NCBI GenBank assembly: GCA_013360985.1
Contig: JABWAM010000060.1
Location: 1 to 25,745, forward strand
Length of the DNA: 25,745 bases
Direction of reading: 5' to 3'
Source of the DNA: Verrucomicrobiia bacterium
Lineage (GTDB): Bacteria; Verrucomicrobiota; Verrucomicrobiia; JABWAM01
The stretch's first letter is position 1; every line of letters starts with the position of its first letter. Position numbers and translations under genes: made by a program. Positions 6,749 through 15,347 of this stretch are shown piece by piece. The notes below the pieces were generated by a model that was not told the origin of the DNA, searched no databases, and worked only from the letters and a program-made list of their open reading frames with translations.

Positions 6749-9385
6749 TCAGCCTCGTGCCGCTCCTGAGCCGGCGCGGCGAAGCCCGAGGGCGCGCGCT
6801 CCCCGCCAAATCCCGTAGCCTGCGAAGAGGAGCACGCAGACCGCCGAAACGGCGAACGGCGCCGTCGAGGGGCGATACTCCATCCGAACCGTGTGCTTGC
6901 CCGCCGGCAGTTCCACGCCGCGCATCAAAAAGTTCGCCTTCAAAATCCGCGACGGTTGCCCGTCCACCCACGCCTTCCAGTCGGGATCCCATTTATCGCC
7001 AAAGACGAGGAGCGACGGCTGCGCCGCCTCGGTTTCCACCGTGACGCGATTCCCCTCGTAACGCGTCACGCGCGCCGAGCCCACCGAAACGTTCGAGGGT
7101 CGGGGCGCGACATTCGGCGGGGTCTTTGCGCCCGCGGGGGAAGGTCCCTTCCGCCCGCCAGGCGCTTTCGCCGGTGCAACCTTGGCCGACCGCGCGCGCT
7201 GGTCCGGCGCGGGCGGCTTCGCGTCGAACGTCGAACGTTGCGCGTCGCGCGCCTCCGGAACCACCCTGGGCGGTTCCTCGATCACCGCCACCTGCCTCAG
7301 GTCCGTGAGCGGATGAAGGACCGCCGACAGAACGGCCTCGTCGCCTTCTGGGACCACCCGCGCCGAAGGCGTCAGCCACGCGCGAGGCAGGCCGCCTTCG
7401 CGGCGATAGACGTTAATCCCGTTCCATTGCGCGATCGGGACGAAAGGAACCGTCGCGTCATGGAACGCTCCGGGGCTTAGGACGTACTTGATGTTGAAGA
7501 AATCGTAGTAGCGATCCGAGCGGACATAGTGCTGCTCGAGATGCCGGAAAAGCGCGCCGTAGTCGTTCGGGATGCGGGAGGCAGCCGGCGGATCCACCAC
7601 GGAGATGCCGTGATACGGGAGGATATTCGAGACCAGGTTGTTGAGCGCCATGTTCTGCTGCACGCCGATCGCCTTGACCCGGTACAACTCCTTGTCTTCG
7701 CGAAGAAAGTTCGCGAGCGGGTTCTCCTCCAGCGCCTGCCGCCATGGATAGAAGACGAGATACCGCTTCGCATTGGCCCCCAGGTCGGCGACAGTGACCG
7801 CCAGGATCACCACCCAGGGCAACGCCAGGCGAAGCGTGAAAGGGGATGTTCCCGGTTTTTTCCCTTCTCCTTTTGCGCATCTCCCGGTGTTCGCCGCGAT
7901 CGTCCACCATACCGCCATGGCCGACATCGCGAGGAAGAACCCGGTCCGCGTGAGGGCAAAGAGGAGACAACGCACCCGCTCGGCAAAGAGCGGGGCCTGC
8001 GGCGAACCCATCGCCGCCTCGCCGTACCACGCCCGCGCCAGGCTGGGAACATCCATTCCCGCGATCATGGCGCCTGCGAAGAGGAACGCGCCGGCCGCCG
8101 CGGCGATCAGCAATCCGGTCTTCCATCGCGCCCAATCGGGCGGCCGCGTCTCATCACTCGCGTCGCGCGCCCGCGTCGCGCGCAGGCGTTCCCCCAGCCA
8201 GTGGACGCCGTAGGCGGCGAGCACGCATCCCGCGAGCGCCACGAAATAGGTCCAGCGGTGAGGGTTCCGTTGCGCCTTCATCGTGGGAAGTTGATAGAGC
8301 AGCCAGAAGAGGCCGCCCTCGCGCCCGAAGCTGATGAGGAGCGAGCCGAGGGCCATGATGAGGAAGAGGCGCGCCTGCCAGATCCGCCAGCAGGCGATCC
8401 CTCCGAGGATCGCGAAACCGAGCGGGAGGATGCCCAGGTAATCATCCGAGAGCCGCAGGGGCATCGGGCTCCCGCAGCGGCCCCAGTAGGCGAACGGCGC
8501 GCCGAAAAACTGAATCGTCGTGAAGAAACTCAGCGCCTCCTCCGGCGGAAAATAGAACTGCGTGGCGAACTGCCAGTTCTGCGCCGTATCCTGCGCGCCG
8601 ACCACCGGAGTGTTGCTCGACAGGTACTGCCAGTAGTGATGCGTTGAGCAGAGTCCAACGAGCAGGCCGCAACCCGCCACCGCGGCCAGCCCCAGCCCAT
8701 GGCTTACCCCCATCCGTCGAGTGAAGCCTCCTTCGCGCGAGCGTTTCCAAAGCGAAAGCCCCAACCAAACCGCGTACCAGAGGCCCAGATAGTAAAGGAT
8801 CTGGATCTCGCCCGCGAGAATGCCGAGCCCGAAAAATGCGCCTGCGATCAGGTAGTTGCGCCACCCCTCCTCACGAACGCCGCGGAGAAAGAACGCCATG
8901 GACCACGGGATCCAGGCGCAGGTCATGAACTTGTTCACGTGCCCGGCGTAGACGAGCGTGAGCACGTTGTTCGTCAACAAGAACGCAAGGCCGCCCAAGG
9001 CGCATGCGACAGGGGTGAGCTTCAGACTCCTCAAGAGGAAATACATGCCGAGTCCACCGATCAGAAGATTGATCGCGAAGAGGAATGTCATTGACCATGG
9101 AAATGGAAAGATGCCGAGAAGCAGCGGGTTCAGGTCTGGGGAAAGCGTTCCGTAACGTTGTCCGAGCCATGGTTCATTGAACCAGATTCCCACGAAGCCT
9201 GTGGAAAAACAGTCGCGGACGCGACGAAACCACCATGGCGGTGCGTCCATTGCGACGAAGGCGCGCATTCCATCGTGAAGGAAGAGTGTCATGAGGACCC
9301 CTCCACTCAGAAGCAGCGCGATCAGCGACCAAGCAATTCCATCGCGTGTAGGGAGCAGCGCCTTGGGAGGGCTCATGGAGCGCAT
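6749..9385 (-). CDS. YfhO-family / GT-C-like large membrane protein, about 878 aa
   Basis: A polytopic membrane protein with roughly a dozen hydrophobic segments from residue about 15 to 550, then a large extracytoplasmic region and a final transmembrane helix. The loop around GHVNKFMTCAWIPW matches the YfhO hallmark (GH-x-x-K-F...W-x-P). The C-terminal block LLVFGDKWDPDWKAWVDGQ followed by LPAGKHTVRMEYRP is the beta-domain also found in YfhO proteins. YfhO-type proteins are GT-C glycosyltransferases that use polyprenyl-linked sugars to decorate envelope glycans. A Pro/Ala/Lys-rich linker of about 50 residues precedes the C-terminal domain. I prefer the ATG at 9385, 22 bp after the methyltransferase stop. 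ATGs at 9445 (overlapping that gene) and 9376 are alternatives. Confidence 0.85.
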   Translation of the reverse strand: MRSMSPPKALLPTRDGIAWSLIALLLSGGVLMTLFLHDGMRAFVAMDAPPWWFRRVRDCFSTGFVGIWFNEPWLGQRYGTLSPDLNPLLLGIFPFPWSMTFLFAINLLIGGLGMYFLLRSLKLTPVACALGGLAFLLTNNVLTLVYAGHVNKFMTCAWIPWSMAFFLRGVREEGWRNYLIAGAFFGLGILAGEIQILYYLGLWYAVWLGLSLWKRSREGGFTRRMGVSHGLGLAAVAGCGLLVGLCSTHHYWQYLSSNTPVVGAQDTAQNWQFATQFYFPPEEALSFFTTIQFFGAPFAYWGRCGSPMPLRLSDDYLGILPLGFAILGGIACWRIWQARLFLIMALGSLLISFGREGGLFWLLYQLPTMKAQRNPHRWTYFVALAGCVLAAYGVHWLGERLRATRARDASDETRPPDWARWKTGLLIAAAAGAFLFAGAMIAGMDVPSLARAWYGEAAMGSPQAPLFAERVRCLLFALTRTGFFLAMSAMAVWWTIAANTGRCAKGEGKKPGTSPFTLRLALPWVVILAVTVADLGANAKRYLVFYPWRQALEENPLANFLREDKELYRVKAIGVQQNMALNNLVSNILPYHGISVVDPPAASRIPNDYGALFRHLEQHYVRSDRYYDFFNIKYVLSPGAFHDATVPFVPIAQWNGINVYRREGGLPRAWLTPSARVVPEGDEAVLSAVLHPLTDLRQVAVIEEPPRVVPEARDAQRSTFDAKPPAPDQRARSAKVAPAKAPGGRKGPSPAGAKTPPNVAPRPSNVSVGSARVTRYEGNRVTVETEAAQPSLLVFGDKWDPDWKAWVDGQPSRILKANFLMRGVELPAGKHTVRMEYRPSTAPFAVSAVCVLLFAGYGIWRGARALGLRRAGSGAARG

Positions 9386-9407
9386 GACACTACGGCGACC
9401 CCACCTC

Positions 9408-10133
9408 TCAAACAAGCGGCAACTCGGCATCCGAGGATTTCGCAACCATCACTAAGCGAATACGAAAGCCGAGGAGAGGGACCTGCGTGACCAAGACTCT
9501 CGGATGCGAACGGAGCCACGGGAGCATGTGGTCCCAGAACATCATGGCCCGGCACGCCATTCGTCGCGGACGGAGCCGTCGAGCCTCACGGGCCCACCAC
9601 AAGGACGAGTGGACGCTGACATGAGTCGGATCTCGCGGTCCGAGCAGGTGAGAAAGGCCAAAAGCGTTGGGCGTGGTGACGACGAGCGTTCCGCCGGGCG
9701 CCAGCGCTGAGTAGAGTTTTGCGAGGGCCGCGCGAGGGTCGCGCACATGTTCCAGCACTTCCCAGCAGATCACGAGGTCGAATCCTTTCGGAAGCGTGTC
9801 GCAGTCGAGATCCGCCACGCGCCACTCGATCTCGTTGGCCAGGCTTGTCGGGATGCATTCGCGCGCCGCTTGGACCGCGTACTCCGAGACGTCCACCGCG
9901 GTGACTCGATAACCGAGCTCTTGGAGGAAGCGCGCGTTGTGACCCACTCCGCAACCGGCATCAAGGGCGCGCTTGCTCTCGCCGTTGAGCAAATTCCGCT
10001 TCGCCCAAGGCGAAGCCCATTGGAGGTTGAAGAGCTTTTCTTTCCTTCCATACCGGATCGTTCCTTCGTCGAAGAAGCCGCGCGAGGCGTAATACTCCCT
10101 GCGGTAGGCGTCGGTCATGGGCTTGCCTTCCAT
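9408..10133 (-). CDS. Class I SAM-dependent methyltransferase, 241 aa
   Basis: Motif I is ALDAGCGVGHNARFLQELG (about 56-74). The acidic end of the next strand is VTAVDVSEYAVQAA, and motif IV is GFDLVICWEVLEHVRDP (about 117-133), then LAPGGTLVVTTPN. This is a UbiG/type-11 methyltransferase pattern, usual for sugar or lipid O/N-methylation. It lies immediately upstream of the YfhO gene on the same strand, so a glycan-related role is likely. The ATG at 10133 is favoured because a promoter-like element places the transcript start on it; MTDAY at 10118 is the alternative start. Divergent from the 79-aa membrane gene, with a 121-bp gap between them. Confidence 0.87.
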   Translation of the reverse strand: MEGKPMTDAYRREYYASRGFFDEGTIRYGRKEKLFNLQWASPWAKRNLLNGESKRALDAGCGVGHNARFLQELGYRVTAVDVSEYAVQAARECIPTSLANEIEWRVADLDCDTLPKGFDLVICWEVLEHVRDPRAALAKLYSALAPGGTLVVTTPNAFGLSHLLGPRDPTHVSVHSSLWWAREARRLRPRRMACRAMMFWDHMLPWLRSHPRVLVTQVPLLGFRIRLVMVAKSSDAELPLV

Positions 10134-10140
10134 GATGAAT

Positions 10141-10170
10141 ATCGTAGACCGAGGAGGTGTTTACGGACAA
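10141..10170 (-). promoter_or_regulatory. Candidate promoter for the methyltransferase-YfhO pair, leaderless
   Basis: On the minus strand TTGTCC (10170-10165), an 18-bp spacer and TACGAT (10146-10141; 4 of 6 to TATAAT). Seven bases separate the -10 from the ATG at 10133, so transcription would begin on or next to the start codon. Confidence 0.4.
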
Positions 10171-10254
10171 CTTCATCGTTCTCGCCTCATTATTGTCGAA
10201 TTGTTCTCAGTCCGACAGGCTGCTAGGCCTTGACGAAAGCGATCTCAATCTCGC

Positions 10255-10494
10255 ATGAGGTTTCCTTTCCAAGCAGCGGCAATCCCTCTCTGGAAGTGGC
10301 TGCGCCATCCGGGGCGATGGACGCGCCGCCAGCAACTGGCCGTTCTTCTGATGGCGTCTCTCGGAATCCTCTTTTTCGCTTCTCGATTCGGTTGCCCCGA
10401 AGAGATCCTTGATCTTGCCGCGACGCCATGTCTTCTTCTCCTGGGAATCCTTCTCGCGTGGAGCGCGTTCAGGCGTTTCTCTGCTCATGTCTGA
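10255..10494 (+). CDS. Small two-helix membrane protein of unknown function, 79 aa
   Basis: The protein has a basic amphipathic start (LWKWLRHPGRWTRRQQ) and two hydrophobic segments at about 27-42 and 54-70, separated by a short loop containing a Cys (GCPEEI) and an ATPC turn. I do not recognise the family. Its size and position recall the small membrane partners found beside GT-C or polymer-assembly genes, but that is analogy only. Its stop overlaps the ATG of the next gene by 8 bp, which argues that it is translated and works with that gene. No ribosome-binding site is visible. Confidence 0.6.
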   Translation: MRFPFQAAAIPLWKWLRHPGRWTRRQQLAVLLMASLGILFFASRFGCPEEILDLAATPCLLLLGILLAWSAFRRFSAHV

Positions 10495-12310
10495 CCACTC
10501 CGAGTCTTCGTCTGGATCGTCTCCACGAACGGCGGCATGGCGCGTTCTTGGAGGCCTCGGGATCGGTTGTCTTTTCGCATGGCTTTGCGTAGCTGGATTT
10601 CCAGGAGTCGAAGACCTCAACCCGGAGGCGATCGATACTCCGCTCACCGTGGCGTGTCTGCGGAAGGCCGTGGCGGCTGGGGTCCCCTTCGGCGCATGGC
10701 TCCGCAGCGATCCCGCCATCGTCAACGTGCTTCAGGAGAACCCGTGGGGGACCACTTCCCCGGGCTACCACGGGCGGCTGTCGTTCGAGCACTTCGTTTA
10801 CTCTTTGCCGTTGGAAGCCACGCTGTTTCACCCTTTCGTTCAAATACTGGGGCTGTCGGTCTCGACCGGGGTTGCCTACTCAACCTTTTTCTTGAGTTGC
10901 GCCATGGCGCTGGCCGCATGGCTGGCGCTGCGTCTGTTCGGCTGGCGTGAGGCGGGGCTGACGGCGCTCTGCCTTCTCTCGAGCCTCGGTTGGTTGATCC
11001 ACGCGAAGATCGGTTATCCCCAGCATCCGCCCAGCGTCGCGCTCATGGTTCTCCTGGCCCTTGCCCTTCACGCCTTTGCGCGCAACAACAGCTTTGGGGC
11101 GGTCCTCGCTTGCGGAGGAATCCTTGGGATCTTGTACATGACGGCCTGGATCGGCTTCGGTTACGGACTGCTCCTGACGGCGCTTGGGCTTCTCTTCCTC
11201 GGACGGGGAGGCACTTCCCGCGTGATCGTCCAGGGCGCTACGGTCGCGCTGGTCGCGGCGCTTGTGGCGACGTTGGGAGTCTTCCTCATCGCGACATGGG
11301 CCCGCATCGAGCCTTTTGAGATCCATCGCGGCGTGCTTCAGGAGATCTTTGGGCGATACCGGCAGGGCGAGCCTGCGCTTTCTCATCTCGGAATTGGGAC
11401 GAGGATGGCCTACGCGGTCCGATGCCTCTTCCTCGATTCGCAGACGCTCGATGGACATGTGGACAAGTATCTCGAGGGGCATCCCGCGATTCCCTGGCTT
11501 TTCTCCGCGCTTTTCGTGTTAGGCCTGCTCTACGCCATTCGAGACCGAACCCGTTCGGATCAGCTGATTCTCCTCTGGTTGGTTGCGGTTTTTGTTCCGC
11601 TGGGCACGGTTTATATTTTCGCCCATCGTTACGCCGTCTTGGGATTGCCCGCCATGGCGATCCTGGCGGCGCGTGGCGGTGTGGCCCTTCGCGACGACCT
11701 CGCTCGTTCGGGATACCGGGTCGCGGGAAAAATCCTCGCCCTCCTTCTCATCGTTGGGATGGGGCTCTCCATCTTCGCGACGCGCGAAGCCTATTTCGTG
11801 GATTACCGCCTGCACAAGCCCGCAAACTTCGAGTTGGACCGCTTACGGGGGCACGCCGCCTTGGCCGCATGGCTAAAGACGCGCGCCAAGCCCTCCGACA
11901 CCCTCGTGGTGCTGGGCGATCCCGTCATGTTTCCCCATACAGATCTCCTCTTCCACACCTTCGAGGATCCCTACCGATTCGTCTTCTGGTCCAATCGCTT
12001 CTGGAGCCTTTCCCGCCCGGAACAAGTGATCGCTTGGGAACGCGAGATCCCGAGAGAGTGCCGTCGCATTGTGTATGCGTTCTCGACCCTTTGCTTAAGC
12101 CACTCCTGGTTCCGCTTTGGCGACAACGATTGGAGCGCGTTCCTCGCCGCCCATCCCGCCCTGCCTCCCGCGTGGAGCTATTCCTACGATGGCCGTTCTC
12201 CCTCCATCGTAGCGTGGGAGATTTTGCGTCCGGAATCTTTGCGGGAGACTGGTGCGCGTCCCACGCAGCCCAACCAAAAATCCGGTGGACACCCTCCCGC
12301 GCGCCGCTAG
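10487..12310 (+). CDS. Polytopic membrane protein, GT-C glycosyltransferase-like, 607 aa
   Basis: The start is the ATG at 10487; the frame extends upstream but only through sequence that encodes the previous gene. One transmembrane helix lies near residues 18-38. A hydrophilic extracytoplasmic loop follows (with NPWGTTSPGYHGRLSFEHF), then about nine more hydrophobic segments up to residue about 440, then a soluble C-terminal domain of about 150 residues. This is the general plan of GT39/GT-C polyprenyl-phosphate-sugar transferases and related hypothetical membrane proteins. I see no clear DD or DE catalytic pair in the first loop, so the assignment is by topology and context. It is 36 bp ahead of the SDR gene. 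Confidence 0.6.
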   Translation: MSDHSESSSGSSPRTAAWRVLGGLGIGCLFAWLCVAGFPGVEDLNPEAIDTPLTVACLRKAVAAGVPFGAWLRSDPAIVNVLQENPWGTTSPGYHGRLSFEHFVYSLPLEATLFHPFVQILGLSVSTGVAYSTFFLSCAMALAAWLALRLFGWREAGLTALCLLSSLGWLIHAKIGYPQHPPSVALMVLLALALHAFARNNSFGAVLACGGILGILYMTAWIGFGYGLLLTALGLLFLGRGGTSRVIVQGATVALVAALVATLGVFLIATWARIEPFEIHRGVLQEIFGRYRQGEPALSHLGIGTRMAYAVRCLFLDSQTLDGHVDKYLEGHPAIPWLFSALFVLGLLYAIRDRTRSDQLILLWLVAVFVPLGTVYIFAHRYAVLGLPAMAILAARGGVALRDDLARSGYRVAGKILALLLIVGMGLSIFATREAYFVDYRLHKPANFELDRLRGHAALAAWLKTRAKPSDTLVVLGDPVMFPHTDLLFHTFEDPYRFVFWSNRFWSLSRPEQVIAWEREIPRECRRIVYAFSTLCLSHSWFRFGDNDWSAFLAAHPALPPAWSYSYDGRSPSIVAWEILRPESLRETGARPTQPNQKSGGHPPARR

Positions 12311-12346
12311 CATCGGGCACGCCCTTTTCCCTGCGGGGACACAGCC

Positions 12347-13285
12347 ATGAGCGAGAATATCCTCATCACCGGTGGAGCCGGCTACCTCGGATCCATCCTC
12401 TGCGAGCGCCTCTTGGCGGCCGGCCATCGAGTCACCGTGCTCGACAATCTCCTCTACGGGCAGGGTTCGCTGTTTCATTTCTGCGCCGATCCCCAGTTCG
12501 ACTTCGTCTTCGGTGACGCCCGCGACGAGAAACTCATGACAGGCCTCCTCAAGGATCACGACGTGCTCATTCCGCTCGCCTGCGTCGTCGGCGCCCCGGC
12601 GTGCAACCGTGATCCGCTCATGGCCCGGAGCGTAAACCTCGATGCGATCCGGATGCTCAACCGTCTGCGAAGCCGTCAGCAGCTCGTGGTCTATCCCACC
12701 ACGAACAGCGGATATGGGACCAAGAGCGGGGATGTCTTCTGCACCGAGGAGACCCCGCTGGATCCGATCTCGCTTTACGGGGTGACGAAGTCGGAGGCGG
12801 AGAAGCTCCTCCTCGACTCGCCCAACGTCATCACTCTGCGGCTTGCCACGGTTTTCGGCATGTCTCCGCGCATGCGGCTGGATCTCCTCGTCAATCACTT
12901 TGTCTATGCCGCGGTCACCGATCGCTTTCTGGTGATCTTCGAGAAACACTTCAAACGGAACTATATTCATATCCGCGACGTGGCCGATTGCTTCCTGCAC
13001 TGCATCCACAACGTTTCGAGGATGGTGGGGCGTCCTTACAATTGCGGCCTCGACGCGGCGAACCTCTCCAAAGAGGAACTCGCCCTCAAGATCAAGGAGC
13101 ATGTCCCCGACTTCTTCATCCACTTCGCCGAGGTGGGGCAGGATCCGGACAAGCGCAACTACATCGTCTCCAACCAGCGGCTTCGCGCGGCCGGTTTCGA
13201 GGCGCGCCGAGGTCTCGACGAGGGAATCCGCGAGTTGCTCAAGGGTTACCGCATGCTCAAGCGGCTGCCCTTCCGGAACGCGTGA
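12347..13285 (+). CDS. NAD-dependent epimerase/dehydratase (extended SDR), 312 aa
   Basis: The N-terminal Rossmann motif is ILITGGAGYLGS (5-16), followed by the nucleotide-binding acidic end VTVLDNLLYG. The active site shows PTTNSGYG (about 116-124) and YGVTK (about 144-148), the Tyr-x3-Lys of SDRs. NYIHIRDVAD and the C-terminal region bind the sugar nucleotide. It acts on an NDP-sugar in the cytoplasm, as an epimerase, reductase or decarboxylase. It lacks the Asp-Glu dyad after the catalytic Thr that marks 4,6-dehydratases, so it is less likely to be a Gmd/RmlB. It follows the GT-C-like gene closely and ends 150 bp before the DUF4143 gene. Confidence 0.85.
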   Translation: MSENILITGGAGYLGSILCERLLAAGHRVTVLDNLLYGQGSLFHFCADPQFDFVFGDARDEKLMTGLLKDHDVLIPLACVVGAPACNRDPLMARSVNLDAIRMLNRLRSRQQLVVYPTTNSGYGTKSGDVFCTEETPLDPISLYGVTKSEAEKLLLDSPNVITLRLATVFGMSPRMRLDLLVNHFVYAAVTDRFLVIFEKHFKRNYIHIRDVADCFLHCIHNVSRMVGRPYNCGLDAANLSKEELALKIKEHVPDFFIHFAEVGQDPDKRNYIVSNQRLRAAGFEARRGLDEGIRELLKGYRMLKRLPFRNA

Positions 13286-13395
13286 TCGATCTTGAGGATC
13301 TCGGCCTTCATCCCGATCGACCAGTTTGGCAGAGGGACGCGCGGCCTCCGCGCACAGCGCGGTCGAGACCCTTGAAACAATGGACCGCGGCAATC

Positions 13396-13418
13396 TGAAC
13401 TTGAAAAAAAGAAGTTCA
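13396..13418 (+). promoter_or_regulatory. Inverted repeat over the candidate -35 of the DUF4143 gene
   Basis: TGAACTT (13396-13402) and AAGTTCA (13412-13418) are perfect 7-bp arms around a nine-base A-rich centre. The right half overlaps a promoter-like TTGAAA (13401-13406) with TATTTA at 13424-13429 (17-bp spacing) and ATG at 13436. This is a plausible operator. The 13286-13435 gap contains no gene. Confidence 0.4.
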
Positions 13419-13435
13419 ACCTCTATTTATCCAGC

Positions 13436-14617
13436 ATGGTTCCACGAGAAGCCGAGCGCCTGGTCCGACGGATGGCGGGGCATTTCCCGGCCGTCCTGGT
13501 CCTTGGGCCACGCCAGTGCGGCAAGACCACCCTGGCCCGACACTTTGTGAGGGGGCGCTACTTCGACCTCGAAAAGCCATCCGACGCCCAGGTATTTGCC
13601 GGTGACGCCGAGTTTGCCCTCCGTCGCCTCGGCGGCCCCCTCATTCTCGACGAGGCGCAGGCGCTTCCCTCGCTCTTCCCCGTCCTGCGCGCCCTGATTG
13701 ACGAGGCACGGCGAAAGTATGGACGATTCTTCCTGCTCGGATCGGTCAGCCCAGATCTCGTTCGCAATATCTCGGAGAGCCTCGCCGGGCGGGTGGGGAT
13801 CGTCGAGTTGACTCCCTTTCTCAGCACGGAGGTGGGAAGTCGCGGCGAAACCGCCTTTCGCCACCTATGGCTTCGCGGGGGATTCCCAGATGCTTTTTTG
13901 ACGAAGGACGCCTCGCGGTGGCAGGCTTGGCAGGAGAGTTTCCTCCGCACGTTCGTTGAGCGGGACGTCGTTCGCCACGCGTTGAAGATTTCCTCCCTGG
14001 AGATGCGACGGTTGCTGGGAATGGTCGCGCACAGCCACGGCGGGATTCTGAACGCCTCCTCGCTCGGACGGTCGCTGGGGTACTCGTACCACACGATCCA
14101 GCATGTGCTCGACCTCTTGGAGGGGCACTTCCTCATCCGACGACTCCAGCCGTGGCACGCCAATTTCGGCAAACGCCTCGTCAAGGCCCCGAAACTCTAC
14201 GTCCGGGACACGGGCGTGCTCCACCATCTGCTGGGTATCGCCACAGGAGAGGATCTCCTGAGGTCGCCGACGCGGGGCAACAGCTTCGAGGGATTCATGA
14301 TCGAACAGGTTGCGGCACAGGAGGGACTGGCGCGCACCGGCAGTCGTTTCTCCTACTACCGCACTCATGCCGGCGCTGAAATTGATCTGGTGGTGGACCG
14401 CGGCCAGACGCGCATCGGTTTCGAGTTCAAGTGTGCGGCATCCGCAGAGCCGCGCGACTGGGCGAACCTGCGTGCCGGAATCGCCGAGGGAATCATCCAC
14501 CAAGGCTACGTCATCAACCTGGGCGAGCGATCCTTCCCGGTTTCTCCGGAGATCGACGTGGCGCCCGCGCGAGAGTTTTTGCGCTCGGGATTGGCCAAAC
14601 CTCGTCGCCCACGATGA
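13436..14617 (+). CDS. AAA_14 / DUF4143 ATPase with C-terminal PD-(D/E)XK-like motif, 393 aa
   Basis: The AAA_14 P-loop domain has Walker A GPRQCGKTT (24-32), Walker B PLILDEAQ (68-75) and the family signature LLGSVSPDLVRNISESLAGRV (100-120). A winged-helix-like region (about 190-245, SSLGRSLGYSYHTIQHVLDLLEG) and the DUF4143 domain follow (KLYVRDTGVLHHLLG). Near the end, EID (315-317) and EFK (330-332) form a PD-(D/E)XK nuclease-like pattern. The biochemical role of this widespread family is unknown; many members are scattered and horizontally moved. It sits between sugar genes with which it has no obvious functional link and appears to have its own promoter. It ends 4 bp before the hddC start. 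Confidence 0.9.
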   Translation: MVPREAERLVRRMAGHFPAVLVLGPRQCGKTTLARHFVRGRYFDLEKPSDAQVFAGDAEFALRRLGGPLILDEAQALPSLFPVLRALIDEARRKYGRFFLLGSVSPDLVRNISESLAGRVGIVELTPFLSTEVGSRGETAFRHLWLRGGFPDAFLTKDASRWQAWQESFLRTFVERDVVRHALKISSLEMRRLLGMVAHSHGGILNASSLGRSLGYSYHTIQHVLDLLEGHFLIRRLQPWHANFGKRLVKAPKLYVRDTGVLHHLLGIATGEDLLRSPTRGNSFEGFMIEQVAAQEGLARTGSRFSYYRTHAGAEIDLVVDRGQTRIGFEFKCAASAEPRDWANLRAGIAEGIIHQGYVINLGERSFPVSPEIDVAPAREFLRSGLAKPRRPR

Positions 14618-14647
14618 AGCCATGAACCCAGGCGATCCTCATCCTTG

Positions 14648-14746
14648 GCCGCCGCCCGCCGCGGCGATTCTCGTCGGCGGACTCGGAACCCGTCTCCGCG
14701 CGGCGACGGGCGGCGCGCAAAAGGTCATCGCTCCAGTCGCGGGGAA
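14648..14746 (+). repeat. 99-bp direct repeat, right copy (5' part of hddC)
   Basis: Identical to 6547-6645. Identity stops on the left within the proline codons and on the right inside the tandem TCGCGGGGAA duplication. Confidence 0.9.
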
Positions 14747-14756
14747 TCGCGGGGAA
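14737..14756 (+). repeat. Perfect 10-bp tandem duplication (TCGCGGGGAA x2) inside hddC
   Basis: Two adjacent identical 10-mers. The hddC-like copy at 6636-6645 has only one. The duplication adds 10 bases, shifts the frame by +1 and truncates the product after about 60 residues. Confidence 0.93.
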
Positions 14757-15347
14757 ACCTTTTCTTTTCCGCCTTCTCGACCAACTCGCCGACGCGGGGC
14801 TTGACCGCGTTGTGCTTTGCGCGGGGCACCGCGCCGACGACGTGGCCGCGACGGTCGGAACCGCCTACCGAAGCCTCCGCGTGGAATACTCCGAGGAGAA
14901 GGCGCCTCTTGGGACAGGAGGCGCCCTGCGGTTCGCGCTCCCCCTGCTGCGCGCCGACCCGGTGCTGGCGATGAACGGAGACTCCTTCTGCGAGGTGGAC
15001 TTTTTATCCTTCCGCGCCGCGCACGCGGCCTCGGGAGCCTCCGCCACTCTTGTGGTCCGCGAGGTGGAGGACCCTTCCCGAAGCGGGCGCGTCGAGTTTG
15101 GAGAGGACGGCCGCATCCGCCGTTTTGTTGAGAAGGCGCCCGGGAACGGGCGCGGCTGGATCAACGCCGGCGTTTACCTTCTTGGCCGCGCCATGTTGGA
15201 ATCGATTCCCGAAAGGCGCGCGGTCTCCCTTGAGAGGGAGATCTTTCCCGCGTGGGTCGGTCGGGGGCTTTGTGCCTTTCCCACCGAGGGAAAGTTCCTC
15301 GACATCGGCACCCCTGAATCCTACGTTGCCGCGCAGAGTTTCTTCCC

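Noticed and set aside
10409..10486. An earlier start for the GT-C-like protein
   Set aside because: Those codons lie within the 79-aa gene in another frame. The ATG at 10487 overlaps that gene's stop in the usual coupled way.
12347..13285. Assigning the SDR as the missing NDP-sugar 4,6-dehydratase
   Set aside because: It lacks the Asp-Glu pair after the catalytic Thr; the motif PTTNSGYG fits epimerase or reductase-type SDRs better.
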